Shown in pieces: positions 7,570-14,426 of a stretch of 14,427 nucleotides of DNA. Within the stretch, counting starts at the first letter, position 1. Each line of letters begins with the position of its first letter. The stretch spans positions 1-14,427 of the forward strand of contig NZ_CAADXO010000033.1 of the NCBI RefSeq assembly GCF_900753045.1. The letters run 5' to 3'. The stretch is from an uncultured Phascolarctobacterium sp. (GTDB taxonomy: Bacteria; Bacillota; Negativicutes; Acidaminococcales; Acidaminococcaceae). Made by a program: the position numbers and the translations under genes. Under the pieces are notes generated by a model, which saw only the letters and a list, made by a program, of their open reading frames with translations, was not told the DNA's origin and did no database searches.

Positions 7570-8301
7570 ATGGATTTGATTAATACTTCTTTTTTGCATA
7601 ACAAAGAGGTTGTTATGGTTATCAGGCTGGTTGTTGCTGCAATTCTCGGCGGTATTGTCGGTATAGAAAGAGGCAGCGGTGACCGTCCTGCCGGTTTCCG
7701 TACACATATTCTTGTGTGCGTTGGCTCGGCGCTGTTTATGCTCGTTTCGCTTTATGGCTTTGATGATGTCTATCCTCAGACTGCCAAGCTGGAGGAGGAT
7801 ATCGGCCAACGCCGTGACTCGGCGCGTATTGCAGCTCAGGTTGTCAGCGGCATAGGCTTTCTCGGCGCAGGCACCATTCTGCACGAGGGACTTACTATCC
7901 GCGGCCTGACAACTGCTGCCAGCCTGTGGATGGTTTCTGCAATCGGCCTTGCTGCCGGCAGCGGTATGTACTTCCTCAGCAGTGTGGCAACCATTATCAC
8001 TATGATAACTCTGGTTACCTTTCATACCTGGGAAAAACGCTTTGCTGCCAACAGCCGCAGTGACCGCCAGTTTATCCGTATCATTACTACTAACCGTTCT
8101 GGTGCCATCACCGATGTTACCGGGTATCTGTCCCTCAACGGTGTGCAGGTAAAATCACTGAACGTAAAGCGCGATAAGGAAAAGAATCGCCTGGTGCTGG
8201 AGGTCTTTCTGAAGCTTGGCAAGACTGCCCCTGACGGCGGAGATTTGGTTAGAGGGTTGCAGGGGATTGAGGGTGTTGTTGGTGTCGAAAACATGAGATA
8301 A
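7570..8301 (+). CDS. MgtC/SapB family membrane protein
   Basis: Member of the MgtC/SapB membrane family; the best-known member, MgtC of Salmonella, supports growth at low magnesium and inside macrophages, but most members have no assigned role. The N-terminal half carries four to five hydrophobic segments with the family core GGIVGIERG...DRPAGFRTHILVCVGSALF (E33, R34). It continues with RIAAQVVSGIGFLGAGTI and LTTAASLWMVSAIGLAAGSG. From about residue 165 a soluble C-terminal domain (FIRIITTNRSG...GVENMR) looks ACT-like. Length 243 is normal. The start at 7570 is supported by GAGGTGA at 7555-7561. Nothing in the neighbourhood (proS, polC) tells its substrate, and no magnesium riboswitch leader is recognisable in the 69-bp gap. 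Confidence 0.9.
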   Translation: MDLINTSFLHNKEVVMVIRLVVAAILGGIVGIERGSGDRPAGFRTHILVCVGSALFMLVSLYGFDDVYPQTAKLEEDIGQRRDSARIAAQVVSGIGFLGAGTILHEGLTIRGLTTAASLWMVSAIGLAAGSGMYFLSSVATIITMITLVTFHTWEKRFAANSRSDRQFIRIITTNRSGAITDVTGYLSLNGVQVKSLNVKRDKEKNRLVLEVFLKLGKTAPDGGDLVRGLQGIEGVVGVENMR

Positions 8302-8303
8302 GA

Positions 8304-8407
8304 GAGATAACCTATAGCACGCCATCTGCGTTGTTGCGTCGCTTCGACGTACTAAAAGTACGCCGTCGGCATCCGCGCCTGGCATCTGACGCACTCTAGC
8401 TTATCTC
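8304..8407. repeat. Imperfect ~104-bp palindromic element
   Basis: Begins GAGATAA (8304-8310) and ends TTATCTC (8401-8407), with a centre formed by GTACT/AGTAC (8349-8353 and 8357-8361) inside CGACG/CGTCG. Comparing one half with the reverse complement of the other shows scattered matches along the whole length (CTAGAG against CTATAG, then a GCCATCTGCG-like against a GTCAGATGCC-like block). The RNA or single strand would fold into one long interrupted hairpin. It lies directly after the mgtC-like stop and has no T-tract. It looks like a dispersed intergenic palindrome (REP/MITE-like) rather than a gene; whether other copies exist in the genome cannot be seen here. Confidence 0.7.
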
Positions 8408-8422
8408 AGAAAAATAGAGGAA

Positions 8423-8448
8423 GATAGCACGCCATCTGCGTTGCTATC
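8423..8448. repeat. Short second copy of the palindrome end
   Basis: The 20 bases at 8424-8443 repeat 8314-8333 exactly. This copy is bounded by its own 6-bp inverted repeat, GATAGC (8423-8428) and GCTATC (8443-8448). It appears to be a collapsed or truncated copy of the adjacent 104-bp element, with the internal part missing. The remaining 47 bases up to the polC start hold only the polC ribosome binding site as far as I can see. Confidence 0.65.
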
Positions 8449-8495
8449 CAATTCCCCCGACAACTTCTCCCGTCATTATTAGGAAAGGATTTAAT

Positions 8496-11400
8496 GTGAA
8501 TAAAAAATATTGCCTGATTCCTGATGAAGAAAAATTTTATAGTTTTTTGGCTTCGCTGACCTTTTCCCCGGTGGAACTGATGCAGCTGAAGCTGATGCAT
8601 ATCAATCAGATTTGTGTAGACGAGTCTGCCTGTCAGTGGGAGGTACACTTCAGCTGTGCCGCCCATCTTACCGGCGGCTTGCTGCAGAAGGCGGCGCAGC
8701 AGCTTGCAGCCGCTTTTTCTTTGCAAAGCGTAGATATGATTTGCGACGGCGACGGCTCCAAATGCCATTTGCCGCAGCGCGAGCCGCAGGCAGAGGTGGA
8801 GATTACCGATTGTACCGGCGAACCGCTGCCGGAGGAAATTCCTCTGCCGCCGGAGCCGCCAGATATTGAAATCGGCGAAACTCTGCCGCCGGAGCCTCCC
8901 TGCGAAGTGTCCTACAACAATCCGGAGGAGGACCCCGAGTATCTGCAGGCAATGGCAGCCTTATATGGTGAAAAGAAGGCTGACGGCCAGCTGTGGGGCA
9001 AAAAAATTAAGGGTACACCGCGTAAGCTTGATACTGTTACCGAGGAAGAGCGCAACGTTGTTATCGAAGGCACCTTTGTCAAAAGTCTGGATAAGGACGG
9101 TGCGCTGCAGACCTTTATTGACAAGGAAACGCGCGTCGGTTCTATTGTGCTGACCTTTAACGTTAGCGATGATACTAGCGGTATCTTCGTTAAGCTACGC
9201 TTTGACAAGCGTGACGGTGGTGACCCGCGCAAGGAATGCAATGAGTTTAAAAATCTGCTGAAGCCCGGTATGCGCTTGCGTCTGCAGGGTGATGTAGCGC
9301 CCGACCGCTTTGCCTTTGACGAGATGTGCATGATGCCGCGCGGCATTATGAAGCTCGATGCCAAGGAGGAGCGCATGGATAATGCCGAGGTCAAGAGGGT
9401 TGAGCTGCATTGCCATACGAAGATGAGTAAGCTTGATGGCCTGACGCCGATGGAGGGCCTTGTCAAGCAGGCTATCCGTTGGGGCCACAAGGCTTTGGCG
9501 ATTACCGACCATGGCGTAGTGCAGGCCTTTCCGTTCTGCTTTGATGCGGCGGAAGGCAGTGACCTGAAGCTGATTTTCGGCATGGAGGGTTATCTTATCA
9601 GCGACCGCCAGACGAAGGACGATGCCGTTGATACGGAAAATCCCGATGCTGCGACTAAGGGCAAGAGTAAAATCAGCAGCCACCATATTATTATTCTGGC
9701 GAAGAATGAGGTTGGTCTGCGTAACCTATACCAGCTCGTAACTATCAGTCATCTGCGTTATCTGAATAAGCGTCCGCTGCTGCCGCGCGCCGTTATCGAG
9801 GAGCATCGTGAAGGTCTTATTCTCGGCTCAGCCTGCGAAGCGGGCGAGCTTTACCGTGCGGTTCGCCTGGGTGCGAGCGATGAGGAGCTGGAGGAAATTG
9901 CCGGCTTCTATGATTATCTGGAAATCCAGCCGACGGGCAATAACCAGTTTTTGGTACGCGAGAATTACTGCACGGAGGAGGATTTGCGGGAGCATAACCG
10001 CAAAATCTACGAGCTGGGCAAGCGCTTGGGCAAGCTGACTGTGGCAACCTGCGACGTGCATTTCCTCAATCCGGAGGATGCGCAGCTGCGTGCGATTCTG
10101 CAGGCCGGTCAGGGTTATAAGGATGCGGATTTGCAGCCGCCGCTGTACTTGCACACTACAGAGGAGATGCTCGAGGAGTTCTCTTATCTGGGCAAGGAGG
10201 CAGCCTACGAGGTTGTTGTTACCAATACCAATAAGATTGCGGATATGATTGAGCGTATTAAGCCTGTTCCCGACCGCGACCAGCTGTATTCGCCTTCTAT
10301 TCCCGGTGCGGAAGATGCAGTGCGTGATTTGTCCTATGCCAAAGCGCATGAATGGTACGGCGAAAAGCTGCCGCAGATTGTTGAGGACCGCTTGAAGATG
10401 GAGCTGGACGCTATTATCGGCCACGGCTTCTCCGTATTGTATTACATTGCGCATAAGCTGGTTAAGCATTCTATCGACCGCGGTTACTTGGTAGGCTCGC
10501 GTGGCAGCGTAGGTTCTTCTTTTGTTGCTACGATGCTGGATATTACTGAGGTTAATGCGCTGAAGCCGCATTACCGTTGTCCGCACTGCCGTCACAGTGA
10601 ATTCTTTATGAACAATGAGGTCGACAGCGGCTTTGACCTGCCGCCGAAGGATTGTCCTGAATGCGGCACGAGGATGCTGCGCGACGGTCACGATATCCCG
10701 TTTGCGGTTTTCCTTGGCTTCCATGGCGACAAGGTTCCTGATATTGATTTGAACTTCTCCGGCGGTATCGATCCCGATGATCCGTCCGCCATGTCCGACC
10801 AGAGCGTAGCGCACAAGTATACCGAGGAGCTTTTCGGTCGCGATAACGTTTGCCGCGCCGGTACTATTGCGACCATCGCCAATAAAACGGCGATAGGCTT
10901 TATCAGAAAATATTACGAGAGCAAGAATCTGCATGTGCATCCTGCGCATGTGGCTGCGCTGGTTGAAGGCTTTGCCGGCATCAAGCGCACTACGGGCCAG
11001 CATCCCGGCGGCATCATGGTTGTGCCGCGTAATATGGATATCCATTATATTACGCCGATGAACCGTCCTGCCGATGATAAGGATGGCACTACGATTACTA
11101 CTCACTACGATTATCACAGCATCAATGACCGTCTGGTTAAGCTGGATATTCTGGGCCACGATGATCCGATGGTTCTGAAGATGCTGGAAAAATATCTGCA
11201 GGAGGATGTGGATCCCAACTTTGATCCCAAGAAGATTCCTGTGGGCGATGAAGAAACAATGCGTATCTTCCAGGATACGTCTTCGCTCGGCGTTACGCCG
11301 GAGCAGATTGACAGTGCCGTCGGCACCTTTGGTATCCCTGAATGCGGTACGAAGTTTGTACGCCAGATGATCAGCGACGTACAGCCGAAGAAATTCAGTG

Positions 11401-12221
11401 AGGTTGTGCGTGTATCCGGTTATTCGCATGGTACGGATGTATGGCTGAACAATGCGCAGGATTTGATTAAGGAAGGCAAGCCTGTTGCCGAAACTATCTC
11501 CACGCGTGACGACGTTATGACGCACTTGATTTCCAAGGGCGTGGAGCCAAGTCTGGCGTTTAAGACGATGGAGCACGTGCGTAAGGGTAAGGCGGCGAAA
11601 AAAGGCCTGGAGCCGAAGATGCTGGAGGCTATGCGTGCGGTAAATATTCCCGAATGGTATATCAAGTCCTGCGAAAAGGTGCAGTACCTGTTCCCGAAGG
11701 CGCATGCTGTGGCGTACGTTCTGATGGCTTACCGTATTGCCTATTGTAAGGTGCATTATCCGAAAGAATTTTATGCGGCGTACTTTACGGTGCGTGCCAA
11801 GGATTTTGACTACACCCATGTTTCCAAGGGCAAGAGCTATGTGAAGAATTTCATCAAGAATGTTTACCAGCAGGGCTTCAAGGCTTCGCCGCTGGATAAA
11901 ACGACAGTCACCTATTTGGAGCTGGTAAATGAGATGCTGGAGCGCGGTCTGAGCTTTGATAAGATGGATTTGTACAAGTCGGACCCGATTAAATTCCTGG
12001 TTACGGAAAACGGCCTGCGTCCGCCTTTGGCTGCTTTGGGCGGTGTAGGTGAAAACGCTGCCAAGAGTATTGCTGCGGCGAGGGACATCAACCGGCCGTT
12101 TATCTCTCAGGAGGATTTGCGCCAGCGTTCCGGTGTCAACAAGAGTGTTATCGAAAAGCTGGCAGACATGGGCGTTCTGGGCGATTTGCCGGAAAATAAC
12201 CAGATTGATTTGTTTGCCTGA
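8496..12221 (+). CDS. polC: DNA polymerase III alpha subunit, PolC type, lacking the exonuclease domain
   Basis: Replicative polymerase of low-GC Gram-positive type, acting at the fork. N-terminal domain about 1-90; a Pro/Glu linker with two LPPEPP units (about 110-145); an OB-fold (about 180-285); PHP domain with H305-C-H307 and TDHG (337-340), resuming at HHIIILAKNEVGLRNLY from H396. Polymerase motifs are GSRGSVGSS, a CPHC...CPEC zinc-finger, PDIDLNFSG with catalytic D749 and D751, TGQHPGGI, and KLDILGHDD with D884. The tail from about 1160 has helix-hairpin-helix character. At 1241 aa it is about 200 short of usual PolC. Only 28 residues lie between GMEGYL (362-367) and H396, where the DEDD proofreading exonuclease normally sits. 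Start GTG 8496 is supported by AAAGGA (8484-8489). Confidence 0.95.
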   Translation: MNKKYCLIPDEEKFYSFLASLTFSPVELMQLKLMHINQICVDESACQWEVHFSCAAHLTGGLLQKAAQQLAAAFSLQSVDMICDGDGSKCHLPQREPQAEVEITDCTGEPLPEEIPLPPEPPDIEIGETLPPEPPCEVSYNNPEEDPEYLQAMAALYGEKKADGQLWGKKIKGTPRKLDTVTEEERNVVIEGTFVKSLDKDGALQTFIDKETRVGSIVLTFNVSDDTSGIFVKLRFDKRDGGDPRKECNEFKNLLKPGMRLRLQGDVAPDRFAFDEMCMMPRGIMKLDAKEERMDNAEVKRVELHCHTKMSKLDGLTPMEGLVKQAIRWGHKALAITDHGVVQAFPFCFDAAEGSDLKLIFGMEGYLISDRQTKDDAVDTENPDAATKGKSKISSHHIIILAKNEVGLRNLYQLVTISHLRYLNKRPLLPRAVIEEHREGLILGSACEAGELYRAVRLGASDEELEEIAGFYDYLEIQPTGNNQFLVRENYCTEEDLREHNRKIYELGKRLGKLTVATCDVHFLNPEDAQLRAILQAGQGYKDADLQPPLYLHTTEEMLEEFSYLGKEAAYEVVVTNTNKIADMIERIKPVPDRDQLYSPSIPGAEDAVRDLSYAKAHEWYGEKLPQIVEDRLKMELDAIIGHGFSVLYYIAHKLVKHSIDRGYLVGSRGSVGSSFVATMLDITEVNALKPHYRCPHCRHSEFFMNNEVDSGFDLPPKDCPECGTRMLRDGHDIPFAVFLGFHGDKVPDIDLNFSGGIDPDDPSAMSDQSVAHKYTEELFGRDNVCRAGTIATIANKTAIGFIRKYYESKNLHVHPAHVAALVEGFAGIKRTTGQHPGGIMVVPRNMDIHYITPMNRPADDKDGTTITTHYDYHSINDRLVKLDILGHDDPMVLKMLEKYLQEDVDPNFDPKKIPVGDEETMRIFQDTSSLGVTPEQIDSAVGTFGIPECGTKFVRQMISDVQPKKFSEVVRVSGYSHGTDVWLNNAQDLIKEGKPVAETISTRDDVMTHLISKGVEPSLAFKTMEHVRKGKAAKKGLEPKMLEAMRAVNIPEWYIKSCEKVQYLFPKAHAVAYVLMAYRIAYCKVHYPKEFYAAYFTVRAKDFDYTHVSKGKSYVKNFIKNVYQQGFKASPLDKTTVTYLELVNEMLERGLSFDKMDLYKSDPIKFLVTENGLRPPLAALGGVGENAAKSIAAARDINRPFISQEDLRQRSGVNKSVIEKLADMGVLGDLPENNQIDLFA

Positions 12222-12235
12222 GATAGGAGATACAT

Positions 12236-12622
12236 ATGCAAAAAATAATTTTGGCCTATAATTTTACGCCTGAGCGTCTGCAGGCGCTAAAGCTTATCTG
12301 CATGATGCTGCGAACGCAGTTGCGTGCCGTGGCGCGTGAGGAGCTGCTGCAGCCAGTAGGCTATCTGGCAGGCTTGTCCGAGGTGGCGTCTGCAAGTGAG
12401 GCTTACAGCGGAGACGAGGGGCAGGAGGAAATGCTGCTCATGTGTGGCTTCAGCCGTCAGGATTTGGACAGACTGCTGGCTGCCATTAAAAAGGGCAAGC
12501 TGCGTCAGGTGGCTTTGAAGGCGATGCTGACGCCCACCAACTGTACCTGGAGCGGCCTGCAGCTTTTGAGCGAGCTGAGCCAGGAGCATGCTTATATGCA
12601 CGGAAAAAATGCGGGCAAATAA
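12236..12622 (+). CDS. DUF3783 domain protein, function unknown
   Basis: 128-residue protein of the DUF3783 type; no function is established. Family-like features are the N-terminal strand KIILAYNFTPERLQALK, a central EEMLLMCGFSRQDLDRLLAAIKKGKL, and the C-terminal block VALKAMLTPTNCTWSGLQLL followed by SELSQEH. I recognise the family mainly by this last block (conserved Lys, Thr-x-x-Asn, Trp, and a Glu-Leu-x-x-Glu-His end). No signal peptide or membrane segment is present, so it is probably cytoplasmic. It starts 14 bp after the polC stop, with AGGAGA at 12225-12230, so it is likely co-transcribed with polC. Confidence 0.85.
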   Translation: MQKIILAYNFTPERLQALKLICMMLRTQLRAVAREELLQPVGYLAGLSEVASASEAYSGDEGQEEMLLMCGFSRQDLDRLLAAIKKGKLRQVALKAMLTPTNCTWSGLQLLSELSQEHAYMHGKNAGK

Positions 12623-12636
12623 GCAAAATTGCCGCT

Positions 12637-12654
12637 GCCGGTAGTTTTACTGGC
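12637..12654 (+). terminator. Weak stem-loop, possible terminator after the polC unit
   Basis: GCCGGTA (12637-12643) can pair with TACTGGC (12648-12654), with one G-T pair and a 4-base loop. It is followed after 11 bases by CTTTCTTT (12664-12671). The T-tract is not adjacent to the stem, so termination would be inefficient. It also overlaps the -35 region of the yajQ promoter. Confidence 0.35.
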
Positions 12655-12670
12655 GTTAAAGCGCTTTCTT

Positions 12671-12679
12671 TGATATAAT
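12671..12679 (+). promoter_or_regulatory. Extended -10 promoter for yajQ
   Basis: TGATATAAT contains a perfect TATAAT box (12674-12679) preceded by TG one base upstream, the extended -10 form. At the 17-bp distance (12651-12656) only TGGCGT is found, a poor -35, as expected for an extended -10 promoter. Transcription would start near 12685, leaving a leader of about 36 bases with the AGGAGGA ribosome binding site. It implies yajQ is transcribed independently of polC. Confidence 0.65.
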
Positions 12680-12721
12680 TAGGCATGATAAACTTTAGCT
12701 ACATTTAGGAGGATAATAATA

Positions 12722-13213
12722 ATGGCAAAAGATAGTTCCTTTGACGTTGTTTCCCAAGTTGATATGCAGGAAATGGATAACGCTGTCAACCAGGTTAAGA
12801 AAGAGATTGACCAACGTTATGATTTCCGCGGCAGCAATGCTTCCATCGAGCTCGGTGAGAAGGAAGTAAAAATTGCAGCTGAGGACGAGTATAAGCTGGG
12901 CGCAATTTTAGATATGCTGCGCCAAAAAATGGCTAAACGCGGTATTCCTCTGCGTTGCCTGGTTCCGGGAAAAATTGAGCCCGCTGCCAAAGGCACTGTT
13001 CGCCAATCTCTGGAAATCCAACAAGGTATTTCTAAGGAGAACGGTAAAAAAATCGTGGCAGCTATCAAGGCTTCCAAGCTGAAGGTAACTGCTCAGATTC
13101 AGGATGACCAGGTACGTGTTGCTGGTGCGAAAAAGGATGACCTGCAGGCTGTTATCCAGCTGCTGAAGGCCGGCGATTTCGGCGTTGATCTGCAATTCAT
13201 CAACATGCGCTAA
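12722..13213 (+). CDS. yajQ: YajQ family nucleotide-binding protein
   Basis: 163-residue YajQ/UPF0234 protein. The family has two ferredoxin-like domains; members in Xanthomonas and Pseudomonas bind cyclic di-GMP, while the role in Firmicutes is not settled. Recognised by the N-terminus SSFDVVSQVDMQEMDNAVNQ, the following IDQRYDFRGSNASIEL, the central LRCLVPGKIEPAAKGTVRQ, the segment GISKENGKKIVAAIKASKLK, and the C-terminal LKAGDFGVDLQFINMR end. Length is normal. AGGAGGA (12707-12713) gives a strong ribosome binding site, and an extended -10 promoter lies upstream. The next gene starts 35 bp after its stop, so the two are probably one transcript ending at the 13671-13698 terminator. Confidence 0.95.
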   Translation: MAKDSSFDVVSQVDMQEMDNAVNQVKKEIDQRYDFRGSNASIELGEKEVKIAAEDEYKLGAILDMLRQKMAKRGIPLRCLVPGKIEPAAKGTVRQSLEIQQGISKENGKKIVAAIKASKLKVTAQIQDDQVRVAGAKKDDLQAVIQLLKAGDFGVDLQFINMR

Positions 13214-13248
13214 GCATTCGTCCACGGTTTGGAAAAGAGTGGAGCAAA

Positions 13249-13650
13249 ATGACAGAACACAAAGACTTTGACAAAAAGAAAATCAATGACGGCGAGCTGC
13301 AGAAGTATTCCGGAAGCTACAGCGAGGAAGGCCTGCTGCATAAAATCAGCCGCTACGGTGCCCACATCGGCATTGAGCTGCTGTACAAGGTTGTGCAGCT
13401 GTGGTGCGTACTGCAGAAGCCGGAGGTTCCTGCGAAGGAAAAGGCGTTGATTATGGGAGCTTTGGGGTATTTAATCGCTCCCCTGGATTTTGTGCCGGAT
13501 ATGACACCGGTACTGGGATACAGTGATGATCTGGTGGCAATTACCTTTGCGCTGCTGAAGGTGCAGGGGTATATTGATGAAGAGGTTGATGCCAGAGCCA
13601 AGGAGCTGTTGGCGAAGGTTTTTGATAAGGATGTCGTTGCGAAGCTGTAA
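13249..13650 (+). CDS. DUF1232 (YkvA-like) membrane-associated protein
   Basis: 133-residue protein with the DUF1232 core: ALIMGALGYLIAPLDFVPD at about 66-84, with the hallmark P78-L-D-F-V-P-D84, followed by MTPVLGYSDDLVAITFALL. The family is short and weakly hydrophobic, without a known biochemical function. The N-terminal 30 residues are charged (KDFDKKKINDGELQKYSG), and a hydrophobic stretch at 68-78 could touch the membrane. GGAG (13241-13244), only 4 bases from the ATG, is the likely ribosome binding site, and a TCCAC/GTGGA inverted repeat could partly hide it. It ends the yajQ unit, just before a strong terminator. Confidence 0.88.
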   Translation: MTEHKDFDKKKINDGELQKYSGSYSEEGLLHKISRYGAHIGIELLYKVVQLWCVLQKPEVPAKEKALIMGALGYLIAPLDFVPDMTPVLGYSDDLVAITFALLKVQGYIDEEVDARAKELLAKVFDKDVVAKL

Positions 13651-13670
13651 TTGCAAGCTGACTAAAATAT

Positions 13671-13698
13671 GCGCTGCCTGACAGGCAGCGCTTTTTTT
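13671..13698 (+). terminator. Strong rho-independent terminator after the DUF1232 gene
   Basis: GCGCTGCCTG (13671-13680) and CAGGCAGCGC (13682-13691) are perfect inverse complements around one base (an 8-bp stem with a 5-base loop in practice), followed immediately by seven T (13692-13698). It ends the yajQ unit. The T-tract is also exactly where sequence resembling a relaxase begins on the other strand. Confidence 0.92.
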
Positions 13699-14110
13699 AT
13701 ATCCACCTTACCGTCTGGGAACTCCTCGGTCAGCTTGCGTCTGACGGCGTAGAACTGATTCAGTTCCGCTTCATGCTCTGCCTTGTACTTGGCTCTGGGC
13801 TTTTCAAACTTGATTTTCTGCAAGCCGTCATAGATAGGCTTCAAGCGCTGGAAAGCAGTGGAGCTGTCATAGAGCTGCTTAATTGTTTTCATTCGCGCGG
13901 TCTGTCCGTCCAGCGTTTTCTTCAAGCTCTCTGTGGTAGCACCGTGTTCGCTGACACGGTGTTCCAAATCTTCAAGGGTGTAAATGCCGTTTGCCCGGAG
14001 ATAATTGAAAGTCTCGTTCATCTCCTTTTGGTTGCTGACCTTGCCTTTCTGCGAATAAGCCCCGGCTCTGCGGCTGGTGTAATAGGCGTTCAGCAGAGAA
14101 ACAAGGTCGG
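13692..14110 (-). pseudogene. MobA/MobL-like relaxase, C-terminal fragment, truncated at both ends
   Basis: About 139 codons matching the C-terminal, non-catalytic region of MobA/MobL-type relaxases of Firmicutes mobilizable elements: LLNAYYTSRRAGAYSQKGKV, NQKEMNETFNYLRANGIYTL, a helical segment around TESLKKTLDGQTARMKTIKQ, and KYKAEHEAELNQFYAVRRKL followed by TEEFPDGKVDIKK. The N-terminal nicking domain with its HxH metal motif is absent. At the 5' side the frame runs back into the antisense of DUF3847 coding sequence without a plausible start. At the 3' side it runs past VDIKK into the chromosomal terminator hairpin and stops at 13662-13664, giving a meaningless tail. It cannot act as a relaxase. 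Recognition is by remembered family sequence. Confidence 0.75.
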
Positions 14111-14250
14111 GTGCGCTTGGTGCGTTCACCTTTCTCCAGATACTTCTTTCTATTCTCCAGACGCTCCAGCTTGTGCTGTTCCTGTGCAAGCTGCGTCTCG
14201 GCTCGTTCCTTTTCGGTTCGGAGCTGTTCAAGGGTTTTCGGGTTTGTCAT
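14110..14250 (-). pseudogene. DUF3847 protein, N-terminal fragment
   Basis: Starts at ATG 14250-14248 behind a strong ribosome binding site (AAGGAGGT, 14266-14259). It reads MTNPKTLEQLRTEKERAETQ followed by a charged coiled-coil stretch ending KKYLEKGERTKRT. This is the start of the small DUF3847 protein found just upstream of MobA/MobL relaxases. After KRT the family usually continues H-R-L-C-N; here the sequence jumps to relaxase-like DNA in another frame. The open frame then runs out of frame to a stop at about 13972, giving a 92-residue chimera with no expected function in its second half. The good start signals suggest the fragment could still be translated. Confidence 0.7.
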
Positions 14251-14302
14251 TGTGATTGACCTCCTTTTTTGATTTTGGGGATAAAAAAAGACCGTAAACT
14301 TT

Positions 14303-14315
14303 TCGCATAGTGCGA
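14303..14315. repeat. Small inverted repeat upstream of DUF3847
   Basis: TCGCA (14303-14307) and TGCGA (14311-14315) flank a TAG loop. It lies about 50 bases upstream of the DUF3847 start, in the region where mobilizable elements often carry oriT. A short hairpin beside a conserved nick sequence would be the expected oriT form, but I cannot identify a nick site. Confidence 0.4.
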
Positions 14316-14353
14316 CCAGTCAACGATCTGATTTTCGGTATTTGTTTTTCCAA

Positions 14354-14400
14354 ACTTGCTGGCGGCGAACAGCATTTCATGCTGTTTGCGGACGGCAAGT
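14354..14400. repeat. Imperfect inverted repeat, possible oriT or operator
   Basis: Inner arms AACAGCAT (14368-14375) and ATGCTGTT (14379-14386) are perfect around a 3-base TTC loop. Outer arms ACTTGC (14354-14359) and GCAAGT (14395-14400) are also perfect, with a mismatched GC-rich stretch between. The whole folds as a 47-base hairpin about 100 bases upstream of the DUF3847 start on the - strand. It may be relaxase/oriT structure or a regulatory hairpin. Confidence 0.5.
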
Positions 14401-14412
14401 CCACAAGGGATA

Positions 14413-14426
14413 GACGCACAAGCGTC
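14413..14426. repeat. Short perfect inverted repeat at the window edge
   Basis: GACGC (14413-14417) and GCGTC (14422-14426) flank ACAA. The structure may extend past the window end. With the two hairpins to its left it forms a run of three inverted repeats in 125 bp. Confidence 0.4.

Noticed and set aside
9828..11819. 663-codon open frame on the - strand inside polC
   Set aside because: It is antisense to strongly conserved polC motifs, has no family-like pattern, and arises because the sense frame rarely uses codons whose complement is a stop. The same holds for the 496-codon frame at 5788-7278 opposite proS and the 258-codon frame at 1604-2380 opposite cdsA.
13773..14255. 160-codon + strand frame across the relaxase remnant
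   Set aside because: The - strand in the same place carries clear DUF3847 and relaxase sequence with a ribosome binding site; the + strand product has no family pattern.
14228..14419. 63-codon - strand frame upstream of DUF3847
   Set aside because: It covers the hairpin-rich region, overlaps the DUF3847 start and ribosome binding site, has no ribosome binding site of its own that I can see, and looks like non-coding oriT/leader DNA. It could be a small real protein, but nothing supports it.
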